Notes: generated from the letters alone by a model not told the origin. A stretch of DNA of 64,000 nt from an uncultured Fulvivirga sp. (GCA_947500555.1 CANMSE010000006.1:169653-233652); one strand, 5' to 3'. Positions 54,056-62,949 are shown, numbered from the stretch's first letter. Translations and numbers: made by a program.

Positions 54056-54649
54056 ATGGAATTCAAGGAATTAGAATCATTATGGCTGAATACGGGCAAC
54101 TCAATAGATACCAATGTTCTGCTAAATAGAAAAATGATTAAGGAACTCACTTACAAAAAAGTAAAGTCAGGTCTTATAGAAATTAGAGTGACTTCTTATA
54201 TTGAATTAATAGTAGCCTTATTTTGGACTAACTATCTAATAACATTTCTTCTAGATCATCTACAGGAATTTAGATTTATACTACCTGCAATCATCCTTCT
54301 GGGAATTACGATATTTTCCACGGTGTTGAGCGTCAAAAAGTTGGCAGCCTATCATTCTATACGGGCGGATGAAACTATTGTAAAAACTCAAAAGCTATTG
54401 TTGAGTCTGAGGAAATTGGAGAAAATGGATGTGAGATCCATCCTGATTATCATTCCTTTATTTTCAGCCCCATTTTTTATTGTTATTGCCAAGGCCTGGT
54501 TCGATTTCGACCTTTACGTATTTTCAAGTGCTTTGGCAAATTATACGGCTGGGAGCTTGGTCGTGGCTGTTATACTATTCTTTGTTTTAGACAGATTTAG
54601 CTATCAGACAATAGATCAGTCTATCGAACAGCTGGATAAGTTTAAATAA
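54056..54649 (+). CDS. Membrane protein, probable anti-sigma factor, second pair
   Basis: The 197-residue product begins MEFKELESLWLNTG, a cytoplasmic stretch of about 45 residues, then two helices (about 50-90), a cytoplasmic loop and two more helices (about 123-180). No enzyme or zinc motif is seen. The N-terminus matches that of the protein at 30482 (MEFDELKKVW), and both follow an ECF sigma gene directly. I infer that this cytoplasmic start binds the sigma factor and the membrane part senses an envelope signal. Confidence 0.65.
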   Translation: MEFKELESLWLNTGNSIDTNVLLNRKMIKELTYKKVKSGLIEIRVTSYIELIVALFWTNYLITFLLDHLQEFRFILPAIILLGITIFSTVLSVKKLAAYHSIRADETIVKTQKLLLSLRKLEKMDVRSILIIIPLFSAPFFIVIAKAWFDFDLYVFSSALANYTAGSLVVAVILFFVLDRFSYQTIDQSIEQLDKFK

Positions 54650-54680
54650 GTTACTCATTCACTGGATCCGGATATATTTA

Positions 54681-55007
54681 CTATTTAGGTTCCAGTGACA
54701 TTACATATTCATGCGCTTTATCCATAAAAGAAGATAGCAGTTCAATATCACTGAGCATGGACTCAGGTATTAGTACGTAGCCTTTCATCACCGCTCCATA
54801 TGATTTAAATACATCAGCGTCATACTCTTTTTTGAATTGCTCCCCATCTTCTTTAGAAAGACGAATGCCTAGCTGGGCATCCTTATTGAGTTGCGAAAAC
54901 ATATGCCCATTGGCAGAAGTGTATGGCATTGTTTTCCCTTTTACATCATATCTATCACTCCTATCTGTTACTTGTATATAAATCTGTTTTACTTCTTCAT
55001 AATTCAT
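54681..55007 (-). CDS. Small TfoX-N-like protein
   Basis: From the ATG at 55007 the product has 108 residues. The order of its strands (MPYTSANGHMFSQL, AQLGIRLS, KGYVLIPESML) follows that of the TfoX N-terminal fold, seen more clearly in the protein at 58175. Similarity is weak, so the name is only fold-level. An ATG six bases upstream (55013) is also possible. It converges on the sigma partner gene. Function unknown. Confidence 0.6.
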   Translation of the reverse strand: MNYEEVKQIYIQVTDRSDRYDVKGKTMPYTSANGHMFSQLNKDAQLGIRLSKEDGEQFKKEYDADVFKSYGAVMKGYVLIPESMLSDIELLSSFMDKAHEYVMSLEPK

Positions 55008-55136
55008 GAGCATCAAGTTGGTAACAATTAAATTTATAAATCTCTACATTGATGACCAAAATCATAGACGTAAGGGGATCAACATCAAAGTATCTATTAA
55101 ATTGAATTATTATAATTGAAGAAAGAATAACCCATT

Positions 55137-55634
55137 ATGCCACGTCCTACAAACAAACAGGAGCTTTTGGATTTAAGTCAGCTCAATTTTGAAAAGCTAT
55201 TGACATACATTGATGCTCTGCCCGAAGGGCAAAAGCAAAAAGAATTCCCATCAGGGTATCTAAATAGAAATATACGAGATGTGCTTGCTCATTTACACCA
55301 TTGGCACCAAATGACTCAAGATTGGTATAAGGTAGGAATGACAGGGGAAAAGCCAGATATTCCTGCAAAAGGATATACATGGAAAACGACACCCGACCTA
55401 AATCGGGAAATTCAAAAACAATATAAAAACATAACCATCAACGAAGCTCAAAGCTTTTTTGAATCCTCTCATAAATCAACCCGAGCATTAATCGAAAGTC
55501 ATACTAACGAAGAGCTGTTCGAGAAGAAACGCTATAAATGGACGGGTACAACTTCTATGGGCTCTTATTTTGTCTCTGTGACTTCAAGTCATTACGATTG
55601 GGCATTGAAGCTCATTAAAAAGTGCCTTAAATAG
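55137..55634 (+). CDS. ClbS/DfsB family four-helix protein
   Basis: The 165-residue product matches the ClbS/DfsB group: MPRPTNKQELL, a first helix, RNIRDVLAHLHHWHQM with metal-ligand-like His residues, and the closing GSYFVSVTSSHYDWALKLIKK in outline. ClbS protects E. coli colibactin producers by hydrolysing the toxin; DfsB is a relative. Most members in other bacteria are DinB-like enzymes of unknown substrate. No toxin cluster is nearby, so a general detoxifying role is more likely than self-immunity. Confidence 0.85.
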   Translation: MPRPTNKQELLDLSQLNFEKLLTYIDALPEGQKQKEFPSGYLNRNIRDVLAHLHHWHQMTQDWYKVGMTGEKPDIPAKGYTWKTTPDLNREIQKQYKNITINEAQSFFESSHKSTRALIESHTNEELFEKKRYKWTGTTSMGSYFVSVTSSHYDWALKLIKKCLK

Positions 55635-55708
55635 TTATTGCATAAAAGCATTCTGGCAGACATCATCATTTGATAATTCTTTTACATTTTTGATGAAAGT
55701 AAAATGTT

Positions 55709-56269
55709 ATGGCACGAATTGAAGTAAAGCAGTATGATGATGCCACAGGCAGGCTTAAAGAAATTTATGATGATTTGATCAAATCGCGTGGTAAGCTGGC
55801 GGATGTTCATACCATTCAAAGTCTAAGACCAGAAAGTATCGTAGCCCATATGGATTTGTATATGGAGATCATGTACTCAAAGTCAGAGCTTAGTAGAGCA
55901 GAACGAGAGATGATTGCGGTAGTGGTATCTAAAGGAAACGAATGTATATACTGTCAGACTCACCATGCGCAGGCATTGAATGCATACTGGAAAGATGATC
56001 AGAAAACGGAAAAGCTAAAGACAGATTTCAGACAGGTCAATTTAACGGACAAAGAAATGAAGTTGTGTGAATACGCTCATATCATTACCAAGAATCCTGG
56101 ATCTGCAGAACAGCAAGATTATACTGGGCCATTGAAAGAAATTGGGCTTAGTGACAGCGCAATACTTGATGCTACCCTTGTTATTGCTTATTTCAATTTT
56201 GTCAATAGAATAGTGCTCTCCTTAGGTGTACATTTAGAAAAAGACGAAGGATCAGGATATAAATACTGA
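55709..56269 (+). CDS. AhpD-like carboxymuconolactone decarboxylase family protein
   Basis: The 186-residue all-helical product has the AhpD active motif in CIYCQTHHAQAL (CxxC followed by His). In AhpD these residues reduce alkyl hydroperoxides. The start MARIEVKQYDDATGRLKEIYDDL in outline and the length fit the 'uncharacterised peroxidase-related' subgroup. Its stop overlaps the start of the uracil-DNA glycosylase gene by one base (TGATG), so the products are made together. Confidence 0.88.
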   Translation: MARIEVKQYDDATGRLKEIYDDLIKSRGKLADVHTIQSLRPESIVAHMDLYMEIMYSKSELSRAEREMIAVVVSKGNECIYCQTHHAQALNAYWKDDQKTEKLKTDFRQVNLTDKEMKLCEYAHIITKNPGSAEQQDYTGPLKEIGLSDSAILDATLVIAYFNFVNRIVLSLGVHLEKDEGSGYKY

Positions 56270-56850
56270 TGGCCACATTAACCAAATTGCTCCAAGAAGT
56301 TAGTTCTTGTACCATTTGTGCAGAACATTTGGAACTTGGTCCAAGGCCTGTTGTATCGGCTCACGCAAAAAGCAAAATCATCATAATTGGTCAAGCACCA
56401 GGTTTAGCAGTACACAAAACAGGTATTCCATGGGATGATAAAAGTGGTGAGAACCTTAGAAAATGGATGAATATAGATAATGAGACCTTTTACAATCCGG
56501 AGAAAATTGCCATCCTACCCATGGGCTTTTGCTATCCCGGCAAAGGAAAATCTGGTGATTTACCTCCTCGTAAAGAATGCGCTCCACAATGGCACGATTT
56601 GATCTTATCAGAATTGAAAGAAGTAAAATTGATACTTCTAATCGGCAAGTATGCACAAGATCAATATCTGAAAGAAAGCATATATCCAAGCCTAACTGAA
56701 ACAGTTCGCAACTTTACTGACTTTTTACCTGATCATTTTACCCTTCCCCATCCTTCTCCTAGAAATAACATTTGGCAGGCCAAGAATCCCTGGTTTGGAA
56801 AAAAAGTGCTCCCAACATTAAAAAAAGCTGTTCAGGAAGCAATTGAATAA
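56269..56850 (+). CDS. Uracil-DNA glycosylase family protein
   Basis: The 193-residue product has the family fold with motif GQAPG (IIIIGQAPGLAVH), which activates water and binds the base. FYNPEKIAILPMGFCYPGKG follows as the base pocket, and the DNA-loop motif is HPSPRNN. Four Cys in other branches hold an iron-sulphur cluster; here the N-terminal CTIC and few others do not form a clear set. It probably removes uracil or another damaged base. Coupling with the AhpD-like gene suggests an oxidative-damage role. Confidence 0.85.
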   Translation: MATLTKLLQEVSSCTICAEHLELGPRPVVSAHAKSKIIIIGQAPGLAVHKTGIPWDDKSGENLRKWMNIDNETFYNPEKIAILPMGFCYPGKGKSGDLPPRKECAPQWHDLILSELKEVKLILLIGKYAQDQYLKESIYPSLTETVRNFTDFLPDHFTLPHPSPRNNIWQAKNPWFGKKVLPTLKKAVQEAIE

Positions 56851-56873
56851 TGGATAAATGTTATTGAATTAAA

Positions 56874-56926
56874 TCTTCTATTTTTATAGAAGAGGCAATC
56901 AATTGCTTGAGTCTATTCTTGCCTCT
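56874..56926 (+). other. Two overlapping hairpins before the DUF3592 gene
   Basis: TCTTCTAT (56874-56881) pairs with ATAGAAGA (56886-56893) over a TTTT loop. AGAGGCAA (56891-56898) pairs with TTGCCTCT (56919-56926). The two stems share three bases (56891-56893), so they compete at their boundary. No T-run follows the second stem. Confidence 0.35.
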
Positions 56927-56946
56927 ATAAAGTATTCCAAACTCAA

Positions 56947-57654
56947 ATGAGCCAGGATTCACATAAAAGAACAATTCGGGACTACCTTAAGCGTGGGCAA
57001 AGGCAAGATGCCATTGAATATATCAAGGACGCCTATAAGGTCAGTGAAGTTGAGGCTCTTAAATTGATACAAACATTAGCCTCCGAAAAATCACAGAAAG
57101 AAATACCTGCCCATTCCGGAACTATACCACCTTCTTCTTCAGCAGCAGGATGTGCCGGGTGTTTTGGTGTGCTACTAAAGCTAATTTCAGTATTTTTCAT
57201 ATTCACAAGCCTGTGTATGTTCATTGGTGTAGGCCTGATCCATTTTATCATTGCCCAGGAAACCGAAATTCTTGAAGAAGTCGAGGCTACAATAATCGAC
57301 CTGCGCGAGATGCAACCAGCTCAAATGTATCCGGTAGTGGAATACACCTGGGAGGAAAAACCCTATACTGATGTCATGGATTTTTCATCAGAAATAGATC
57401 AATTTACTATTGGTGAAAACGTGTTTATCCTCATAGACCCAAGGCATCCGGAAGAGGCTTATTTCGAAGAAGACTTAACGGCAAGTTTTGCAAAAACATT
57501 TATAACTGGTGGTACAGATGATATGAATGATCATCAGATTTTAGATCTCATCAAGAATGGAATAACATTTATCTTACTCATTCCAGGCATCTTTTTCTTG
57601 ATTCTATCAATCGTTATATGGCAAATAAGTCGAAAGTTGCTCCGCAAAACCTGA
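56947..57654 (+). CDS. DUF3592 membrane protein
   Basis: The 235-residue product starts with a cytoplasmic helical part (about 1-65, RDYLKRGQRQDAIEYIK), then a membrane helix (about 75-100), a periplasmic beta domain of DUF3592 type (VEATIIDLREMQPAQMYPVVEYTWEEKPY in outline, GENVFILIDPRHPEEAYF in outline) and a second helix near the C-terminus. DUF3592 has no known activity. It stands alone. Confidence 0.75.
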   Translation: MSQDSHKRTIRDYLKRGQRQDAIEYIKDAYKVSEVEALKLIQTLASEKSQKEIPAHSGTIPPSSSAAGCAGCFGVLLKLISVFFIFTSLCMFIGVGLIHFIIAQETEILEEVEATIIDLREMQPAQMYPVVEYTWEEKPYTDVMDFSSEIDQFTIGENVFILIDPRHPEEAYFEEDLTASFAKTFITGGTDDMNDHQILDLIKNGITFILLIPGIFFLILSIVIWQISRKLLRKT

Positions 57655-57757
57655 CCTGCCTTTTTCGGTAAGTTTAAAACAAGTTAAACAATTGTCCCTT
57701 ACCCTAAGCTGAGCATCGTCATGAGGTAAATAATGTTTAACAAAACAATTTATACTT

Positions 57758-58132
57758 ATGAAAAATGCAATTAATTGGTTTGAAATTCCAGCTACAGATT
57801 TTGAAAGAGCCAAGTCCTTTTACGAACAAGTAATGGCGGCAACTTTTGAGACAATGACTATGGAAGACATCGGAATGACTATGGCTTTTTTCCCGGCAGA
57901 TTGGGAAAATAGTATCGGTGGAGGTATTGCCCATGGTCCGGGCAATGAGCCTTCGGACAAAGGATCTCTGATTTATCTTAATGGTGGTGATGACCTGTCT
58001 ACTCCCCTTTCAAGAATAGAAAAAGCCGGAGGTAAAGTAATTGTTCCAAAAACATCCATTGGAGAAAATGGATTTATGGCTCAATTTATTGACACTGAAG
58101 GAAACAGAGTAGCATTACATTCGCCAAATTAG
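57758..58132 (+). CDS. VOC (glyoxalase-like) family protein
   Basis: The 124-residue product is one vicinal-oxygen-chelate domain: MKNAINWFEIPATDFERAKSFYE in outline, the second half after SLIYLNGG, and FIDTEGNRVALHS at the end. These proteins bind metals or antibiotics or act on small reactive molecules; PhnB-like members go with YciI proteins and ECF42 sigma factors, as here. It is the first gene of the VOC-TfoX-YciI-sigma cassette; gaps in that cassette are 42, 12 and minus one bases. Confidence 0.88.
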   Translation: MKNAINWFEIPATDFERAKSFYEQVMAATFETMTMEDIGMTMAFFPADWENSIGGGIAHGPGNEPSDKGSLIYLNGGDDLSTPLSRIEKAGGKVIVPKTSIGENGFMAQFIDTEGNRVALHSPN

Positions 58133-58174
58133 AATCTTTTAAATTTAGAAACTCATGATCAATACTTAAAACCT

Positions 58175-58519
58175 ATGGCCTACAGCGACTATTTAGCAGA
58201 AAGAGTACGTCAGCGCCTAAAGAACTCGAACATCACGGATGAAAAGAAAATGATGGGCGGGCTAATCTTTATGGTAAATAATAAGATGTGTGTGGGTATT
58301 GATATTGATAAGAAAACAGGTTTTGATAGACTTATGGTGAGAGTTGGAAAAGCCTCTCATGAGCAACTGATCTTTAAAAATGGTAGTCGTGAAATGGACT
58401 TTACCGGTAAAGTAATGCGAGGTTTTCTTTTCATTGACCCTGAAGGTTTTGATGCTGAAGAAGATCTGGATTTCTGGATAAAAAAAGCAATTGAGTTTAA
58501 TACCATACAAACGACTTAA
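58175..58519 (+). CDS. TfoX/Sxy N-terminal domain protein
   Basis: The 114-residue product has the TfoX-N pattern: MAYSDYLAERVRQRL, MMGGLIFMVNNKMCVGI, LMVRVGK and the closing MRGFLFIDPEGF with a final helix. In competent proteobacteria this domain is part of the competence regulator Sxy, but stand-alone copies like this are common in other phyla and have no established role in competence. Its place inside the YciI/ECF42 cassette suggests a stress function. Confidence 0.85.
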   Translation: MAYSDYLAERVRQRLKNSNITDEKKMMGGLIFMVNNKMCVGIDIDKKTGFDRLMVRVGKASHEQLIFKNGSREMDFTGKVMRGFLFIDPEGFDAEEDLDFWIKKAIEFNTIQTT

Positions 58520-58531
58520 AATAAAAATACT

Positions 58532-58879
58532 ATGAAAGAATTTATGATGATTTTTATAGGAGCCAACTATCAGGAAATTGGGTTGTCTCCGGAAGAGTTA
58601 CAAAACAGGACAGGTAAATGGTTTGCCTGGGGTGATAAAATGAAAGAGCAAGGGATTCTCAAAGGAGGAGAAGCACTGCTTCCTAAAAGTAAACGAGTTG
58701 CCGGACCTCAAAGAGTGATATCAGACGGCCCATTTGTGGAGTCAAAGGAATTAATTGGGGGTTACTATACGGTGACGGCCAATGATTTCGATGAGGTAGT
58801 AAAAATTGCAGAAGACTATCCTGATTATGATCTGGGTGGCACTGTAGAGATCCGGGAGATAGTACGATTCGATAGATAA
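58532..58879 (+). CDS. YciI family (DGPF) protein
   Basis: The 115-residue product is a ferredoxin-like YciI domain with the DGPF motif that names the group (Asp65-Phe68 in ISDGPFVE). GGYYTV follows. DGPF proteins are encoded next to ECF42 sigma factors in many bacteria and are thought to be their targets or partners. The stop overlaps the sigma factor start by one base (TAATG), so here the two are translationally coupled. Confidence 0.9.
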   Translation: MKEFMMIFIGANYQEIGLSPEELQNRTGKWFAWGDKMKEQGILKGGEALLPKSKRVAGPQRVISDGPFVESKELIGGYYTVTANDFDEVVKIAEDYPDYDLGGTVEIREIVRFDR

Positions 58880-60117
58880 TGGAGCAAAAAATAGTCGACC
58901 ATCTTTTCCGGCACCAATATGGGAAGATGGTCGCTATTTTGACCAAACTTTTTGGTTTAACCAACCTCGAAATTATCGAAGATGCGGTTCAGGATACCTT
59001 CCTCAAAGCATCACTAAAATGGCGTAACCAACTGCCTGAAAACCCCGAAGCCTGGCTAACTCAAGCGGCTAAAAATAGGGTTATCGACCTACTAAGACAA
59101 CTCAACGTACAGAAGGAAAGGATAGAAAAGACTGTTCACGGTTCCATTGCCAGGGAGATCAATGAATACTTTCTGGATCATGAGGTAGAAGATAGTCAGC
59201 TAAGAATGATATTCGTTGCTTGCCACCCTTCTTTTTCACAAAAAGAGCAAATAGCCTTTGCTCTGAAATCAATCTCAGGTTTCTCTATGAATGAAATTGC
59301 TGCCGCCCTGCTGCTAAAAGAAGAAACCATCAAAAAACGGCTAGTAAGAGCGCGAAAGAAAATCAAAGAAGTAAATATTACTCTCTCCTATCCAAACCCA
59401 GAGGAAGTACAAGAACGCATCTCAGGAGTGCTGCACATCATCTACCTTATCTTCAATGAAGGATTTCACTCTACCAAACAAGATCAACTAATCAGTAAAG
59501 ATCTTTGTGGGGAAGCGTTGAGATTATGTAAGCTACTACTCGTCAAGGAGAATTTCAGAACTGGTAGCACTTACGCCCTCTTTGCCCTTCTGTGTTACCA
59601 TTCTTCACGTTTGGATTCTAAAACCGGAAATGGAGAGATCATCGACCTGAAACATCAGGATCGATCAAAATGGTATTTGCCACTTATTTTACTTGGCAAT
59701 GATGCCTTACATAAAGCTATGGAATTTGAAGATCGTTCTGTCTATCATTTCGAAGCGGCCATAGCAGCCGAGCATGTAAAAGCCATAAAATTTGAGAATA
59801 CCAATTGGAAAAAGATCATAGCTCTTTACCAAAAAATTTATGAGATTATGCCATCGGATCACGTATTGCTGTCTATGGCTTCAGTGTACCTGCAAATAAA
59901 TGAGTTGACACAAGCAGCATCTGCCCTCAATAGAATCAATAAAGAATCACTCAGCCAGCGCATATACCTCTACCATGGTTGTTACGCAGAATACTATGAA
60001 AAAGCAGGTGAGGTGCAAAATGCATTGCAAGAAATTGAATTAGCTATTCAGTTATGTTCTAACCAACACGAGCAGCACTACCTGAAAAAGAAAAAGAGCA
60101 GGTTGTTGAAAAAGTGA
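58879..60117 (+). CDS. ECF42-type sigma factor with long C-terminal extension
   Basis: The 412-residue chain has region 2 (LEIIEDAVQDTFLKASLKWR in part, WLTQAAKNRVIDLLR), region 4 (GFSMNEIAAALLLKEETIKKR in outline) and a C-terminal extension of about 230 residues with TPR-like helices (HIIYLIFNEGF, LCGEALRL, then RSVYHFEAAIAAEH). ECF42 factors have no anti-sigma partner; the extension is needed for activity in the Streptomyces example. The cassette upstream (VOC, TfoX-like, YciI) is the likely target. Confidence 0.93.
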   Translation: MEQKIVDHLFRHQYGKMVAILTKLFGLTNLEIIEDAVQDTFLKASLKWRNQLPENPEAWLTQAAKNRVIDLLRQLNVQKERIEKTVHGSIAREINEYFLDHEVEDSQLRMIFVACHPSFSQKEQIAFALKSISGFSMNEIAAALLLKEETIKKRLVRARKKIKEVNITLSYPNPEEVQERISGVLHIIYLIFNEGFHSTKQDQLISKDLCGEALRLCKLLLVKENFRTGSTYALFALLCYHSSRLDSKTGNGEIIDLKHQDRSKWYLPLILLGNDALHKAMEFEDRSVYHFEAAIAAEHVKAIKFENTNWKKIIALYQKIYEIMPSDHVLLSMASVYLQINELTQAASALNRINKESLSQRIYLYHGCYAEYYEKAGEVQNALQEIELAIQLCSNQHEQHYLKKKKSRLLKK

Positions 60118-60174
60118 AAGCATAATTATCTTAACTTAGATCTATTACTTAGTAGCTTTAGATCAAATATAGAA

Positions 60175-60525
60175 TCACATCCCGATCTGCAAAGACTCTT
60201 TTACCAGGCCAGAAAGAGATTCCGATTCAATATTATTAAGGTTGCTGACCTTGTAGGTTCGTGCCTTTGCGCCATCTCCAAGCAAAATGTTCGGTGTCTT
60301 TAGGGAAGCTCCCTCCATAAAAAGCAATGCTACGTGAGCCTTCGCTATCCGAAAACGGCAAATATTCTTTTTGTGATGAAACGCAATACTTCCCCATTTT
60401 ACAGATTCTTTGATACGATCGTCTGCCGATAATACGACATCTCGAATTGCTAATACAATATCACTTTGCAAATCGCTTAAACCAGCAATATAGTTTGCTA
60501 TTCCCTTATCCTTAATGGCTATCAT
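60175..60525 (-). CDS. DUF1801 (YdhG-like) protein
   Basis: The 116-residue product has the DUF1801 pattern: an N-terminal helix pair, IKESVKWGSIAFHHKKNICRF in outline, VALLFMEGA and the C-terminal helix. The fold resembles a small ligand-binding domain; the activity is unknown. Its start overlaps the stop of the membrane protein gene upstream by four bases (ATGA), so the two are cotranslated. Confidence 0.82.
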   Translation of the reverse strand: MIAIKDKGIANYIAGLSDLQSDIVLAIRDVVLSADDRIKESVKWGSIAFHHKKNICRFRIAKAHVALLFMEGASLKTPNILLGDGAKARTYKVSNLNNIESESLSGLVKESLQIGM

Positions 60526-60923
60526 GACAATTTTTTATAGTCGTAAATCACCTTTAAAATAATTCCCAAAACACCTCCTATGATGGCATGAGCAATTGCA
60601 TTTAACACAAAAATGATATTGAAATCTACCTGCCATATGCTACGTACCACTATCCCGGTTGGCAAAAACATAATGCTTGCCAACACCACACCGAATACAA
60701 ATGATTTCCACCTCGTATTTTGATCTTTTATGAAATAAGGAAACAGGTAAACAAATCCTATGACAAAGATTAGGTGGTTTAATGTCAAGCCGCCATAATT
60801 GATTTCACTCCGTCTGAAAGACACATAATTGGCCTCGTCTGTAAGAATATACCAAACAGTAGTTAAAACATTGCTAACTACAAACAGTGCAAAAACGCTG
60901 AAAATTGATTTTTTGATGTTCAT
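60522..60923 (-). CDS. Four-helix membrane protein of unknown function
   Basis: From the ATG at 60923 the 133-residue product has four hydrophobic helices (about 7-26, 44-63, 73-92, 105-127) and short loops. I recognise no motif. A GTG three bases upstream (60926) is an alternative start. It is cotranslated with the DUF1801 gene downstream and divergent from the AraC-type gene, with 77 bases between starts. Confidence 0.6.
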   Translation of the reverse strand: MNIKKSIFSVFALFVVSNVLTTVWYILTDEANYVSFRRSEINYGGLTLNHLIFVIGFVYLFPYFIKDQNTRWKSFVFGVVLASIMFLPTGIVVRSIWQVDFNIIFVLNAIAHAIIGGVLGIILKVIYDYKKLS

Positions 60924-61000
60924 CACAAATTATTAATTTCTTAGTCAAATTTAACAGTGAAGCTTTTGTTACAATTGACATTATGCGCCATATTTAAATC

Positions 61001-62002
61001 ATGTATTTTTCTTCAACCATACTATCTGATTTTATAGAGTATGCTAAGCTAAAAAGCAGTGACACTACTGACCTGGCTAAGCAGATAAATGAACTTCAAC
61101 AGAACAAACATATTACTTATCAAACCATGGTCAGAACCTTAAACCTCCTTGGTAAAAAGCTGAATGATGAGAATTTGGGATTACATATTGGCGAACAAAT
61201 TTCCCTAAAGGTCACCTCTTATGTTGACAGTATAATGCAATACAGCGACACCCTTGATGATGCCTTTGAAAATGCAGTTGAATACTCAAAATTGATTAGT
61301 GATGCTTTAAATTGCTCCCTTCATAAATCAGAAGCTTATTACTCGGTTATTTTTGAAGAAAACCCTAACTGGAAAGTACAACAAAGTCATGCCAAAAAAC
61401 AGGTGCTGGATCTTACGCTACTATCTTGCTTAAAGTCACTGGTGGCATATACCAATCGAAACTATTATCCTGTTAAGATTCATTTCGAAAATCCCAAACC
61501 AAAGAAGTTAAATGAGTACTACAGGCTATTCAATTGTAGCTTGTATTTTAATCAAAGTAAAACTCAAATTGTCTTTGAGAAGCAAATTTTTAATAAATAC
61601 TCTAAGAGAATAGAGCCAGGTTTGCTCGAAAGCCTAAAGCAAAAAGTTCAGAGTGAAATGAATAATCTAACAACGGAATACAAACTAATCCATGAATTAA
61701 AAAAATGCATCTTAAACAATAAGCCCGAGCGTATATTGATAGAAGAGGCTTCTAAACAGTTAAACGTATCAAAAAGAACTCTACAGCGTAAATTGAAAGA
61801 GTTAAATACTTCGTTTAAAGAAATTGAAAATGACTTAAAGTTAAGACTAGCAAAAACCTATCTTGAAGAGAGACAAAAATCAATTGATGAAATAAGCTAC
61901 TTACTCGGGTTTTCTGAAAGTAGCACATTTATTAGATTTTTTAAGTCCTTGACTGGCAGGACACCTGTGAAATACATAAATAGTTACGAACATGCCGAAT
62001 AA
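61001..62002 (+). CDS. AraC family regulator with OruR-type sensor domain
   Basis: The 333-residue product has an N-terminal ligand-binding domain (about 10-190; LGLHIGEQISL) as in OruR/ArgR-type AraC proteins. The C-terminal DNA-binding domain has LIEEASKQLNVSKRTLQRKLKEL in outline, SIDEISYLLGFSESSTFIRFFKSLTG in outline, and the closing PVKYIN. The inducer is unknown. It could control the divergent membrane/DUF1801 pair or the small lipoprotein genes downstream. Confidence 0.9.
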   Translation: MYFSSTILSDFIEYAKLKSSDTTDLAKQINELQQNKHITYQTMVRTLNLLGKKLNDENLGLHIGEQISLKVTSYVDSIMQYSDTLDDAFENAVEYSKLISDALNCSLHKSEAYYSVIFEENPNWKVQQSHAKKQVLDLTLLSCLKSLVAYTNRNYYPVKIHFENPKPKKLNEYYRLFNCSLYFNQSKTQIVFEKQIFNKYSKRIEPGLLESLKQKVQSEMNNLTTEYKLIHELKKCILNNKPERILIEEASKQLNVSKRTLQRKLKELNTSFKEIENDLKLRLAKTYLEERQKSIDEISYLLGFSESSTFIRFFKSLTGRTPVKYINSYEHAE

Positions 62003-62134
62003 CCTAAAATGAATGTCATACAAATCTCAAAGAATGTAATAGTAAATAAAGAAACCATTTTCAACTTCAAGAAAGTATTGAATTTTTATCGATTAGTAGG
62101 TTTCATTATATTGAAGTGCTACAAAACTCATATC

Positions 62135-62581
62135 ATGCCAAGCTTTACCAAAATATCTGTCATTTTATTTTTAGTAGTGTTCGGTTGTAACAAACCTGAT
62201 ACCTCTAAAAGCATCGAGACGTGGAAATCTGAAATCATGCAGGTCGAACAGGATTTCAATGATATGGCTCAGAAAAAGGGGCTTGTCGAAGCATTTCATA
62301 CTTATGCTGCCGAAGACGGTGTCATTAGAAGAGGTAAAAAAGTCGTTAAGGGTAAGTCTAATATTAGAGAATGGTATAGAAACGATGTCAGACCTAATGA
62401 AACGCTAACCTGGAAGCCCACATTTGTAGATGTAAGTAGTTCAGGTGACCTTGCTTATACTTATGGTGATTATATCTTTACCTCCACGGACTCAACAGGA
62501 GCTAAAAAAGAAAGTACCGGTATTTTCCATACCGTATGGAAAAGACAAGAAGACGGAAGATGGAGGTTTGTATGGGATTAA
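62135..62581 (+). CDS. SnoaL/NTF2-like lipoprotein
   Basis: From the ATG at 62135 the product is a 148-residue lipoprotein (lipobox VFGC, Cys18) with an NTF2-like cone fold: a helix with EQDFNDMAQKKG, YAAEDGVIRRGKKVVKGKSNI in outline, and the last strand RWRFVWD. DUF4440/SnoaL proteins of this type may bind or isomerise small hydrophobic molecules. An earlier in-frame ATG (62009) would put 42 residues before the signal and is unlikely. Confidence 0.8.
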   Translation: MPSFTKISVILFLVVFGCNKPDTSKSIETWKSEIMQVEQDFNDMAQKKGLVEAFHTYAAEDGVIRRGKKVVKGKSNIREWYRNDVRPNETLTWKPTFVDVSSSGDLAYTYGDYIFTSTDSTGAKKESTGIFHTVWKRQEDGRWRFVWD

Positions 62582-62592
62582 TACCTTGTCAA

Positions 62593-62949
62593 ATGAAAAG
62601 GTGTTTAGTAATTATCCTGCTGATATTCCTGGTTAATTGCTCAAGTCAACCTACTGAATTTTTTATTGGCAAATGGCAAATCTTAGCCGTAGTTGAAAAT
62701 CATAAGCGCATAACCCTTAACAACAACTGGATGCATCTTAAAAATGATGGCCGCTTTGACAGCTATGATGGAGATTCGGATAAAAGTGAAATGGGAAATT
62801 GGGAGTACGATTCTGGTAGTAAGACCTTACATATAAATGGTAATTCTGAAAATGATGATAGTAAATGGGTCTTATCAATGAGAAGTGATACCTTACTGTT
62901 TTCATCACCAGAAGGTGATTTCTATCTTGAAGCCGTAAGATTGAAATGA
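62593..62949 (+). CDS. Lipocalin-like lipoprotein
   Basis: From the ATG at 62593 the product has 118 residues: a lipoprotein signal (LVNC, Cys16), then a small beta barrel with GKWQILAVVENHKRI in outline, a loop DGRFDSYDGDSD and strands to the end (FYLEAVRLK). The pattern fits the small Bacteroidota lipocalin-like domain. It starts 12 bases after the NTF2-like gene, so both are probably made from one transcript as surface or periplasmic lipoproteins. Confidence 0.65.
   Translation: MKRCLVIILLIFLVNCSSQPTEFFIGKWQILAVVENHKRITLNNNWMHLKNDGRFDSYDGDSDKSEMGNWEYDSGSKTLHINGNSENDDSKWVLSMRSDTLLFSSPEGDFYLEAVRLK

Noticed and set aside
54660..54697. Inverted repeat CACTGGA/TCCAGTG between the convergent sigma-partner and TfoX-like genes, considered as a two-way terminator.
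   Set aside because: The stem has only seven pairs, the loop is 24 bases and there is no T-run on either strand.
55137..55634. ClbS-like gene as self-immunity for a colibactin-type toxin.
   Set aside because: No polyketide or peptide synthase gene is present in the window, and stand-alone DinB-like relatives are common.
58175..58519. TfoX-like gene as evidence for natural competence.
   Set aside because: Only the N-terminal domain is present and the setting is an ECF42 stress cassette; no competence gene is nearby.
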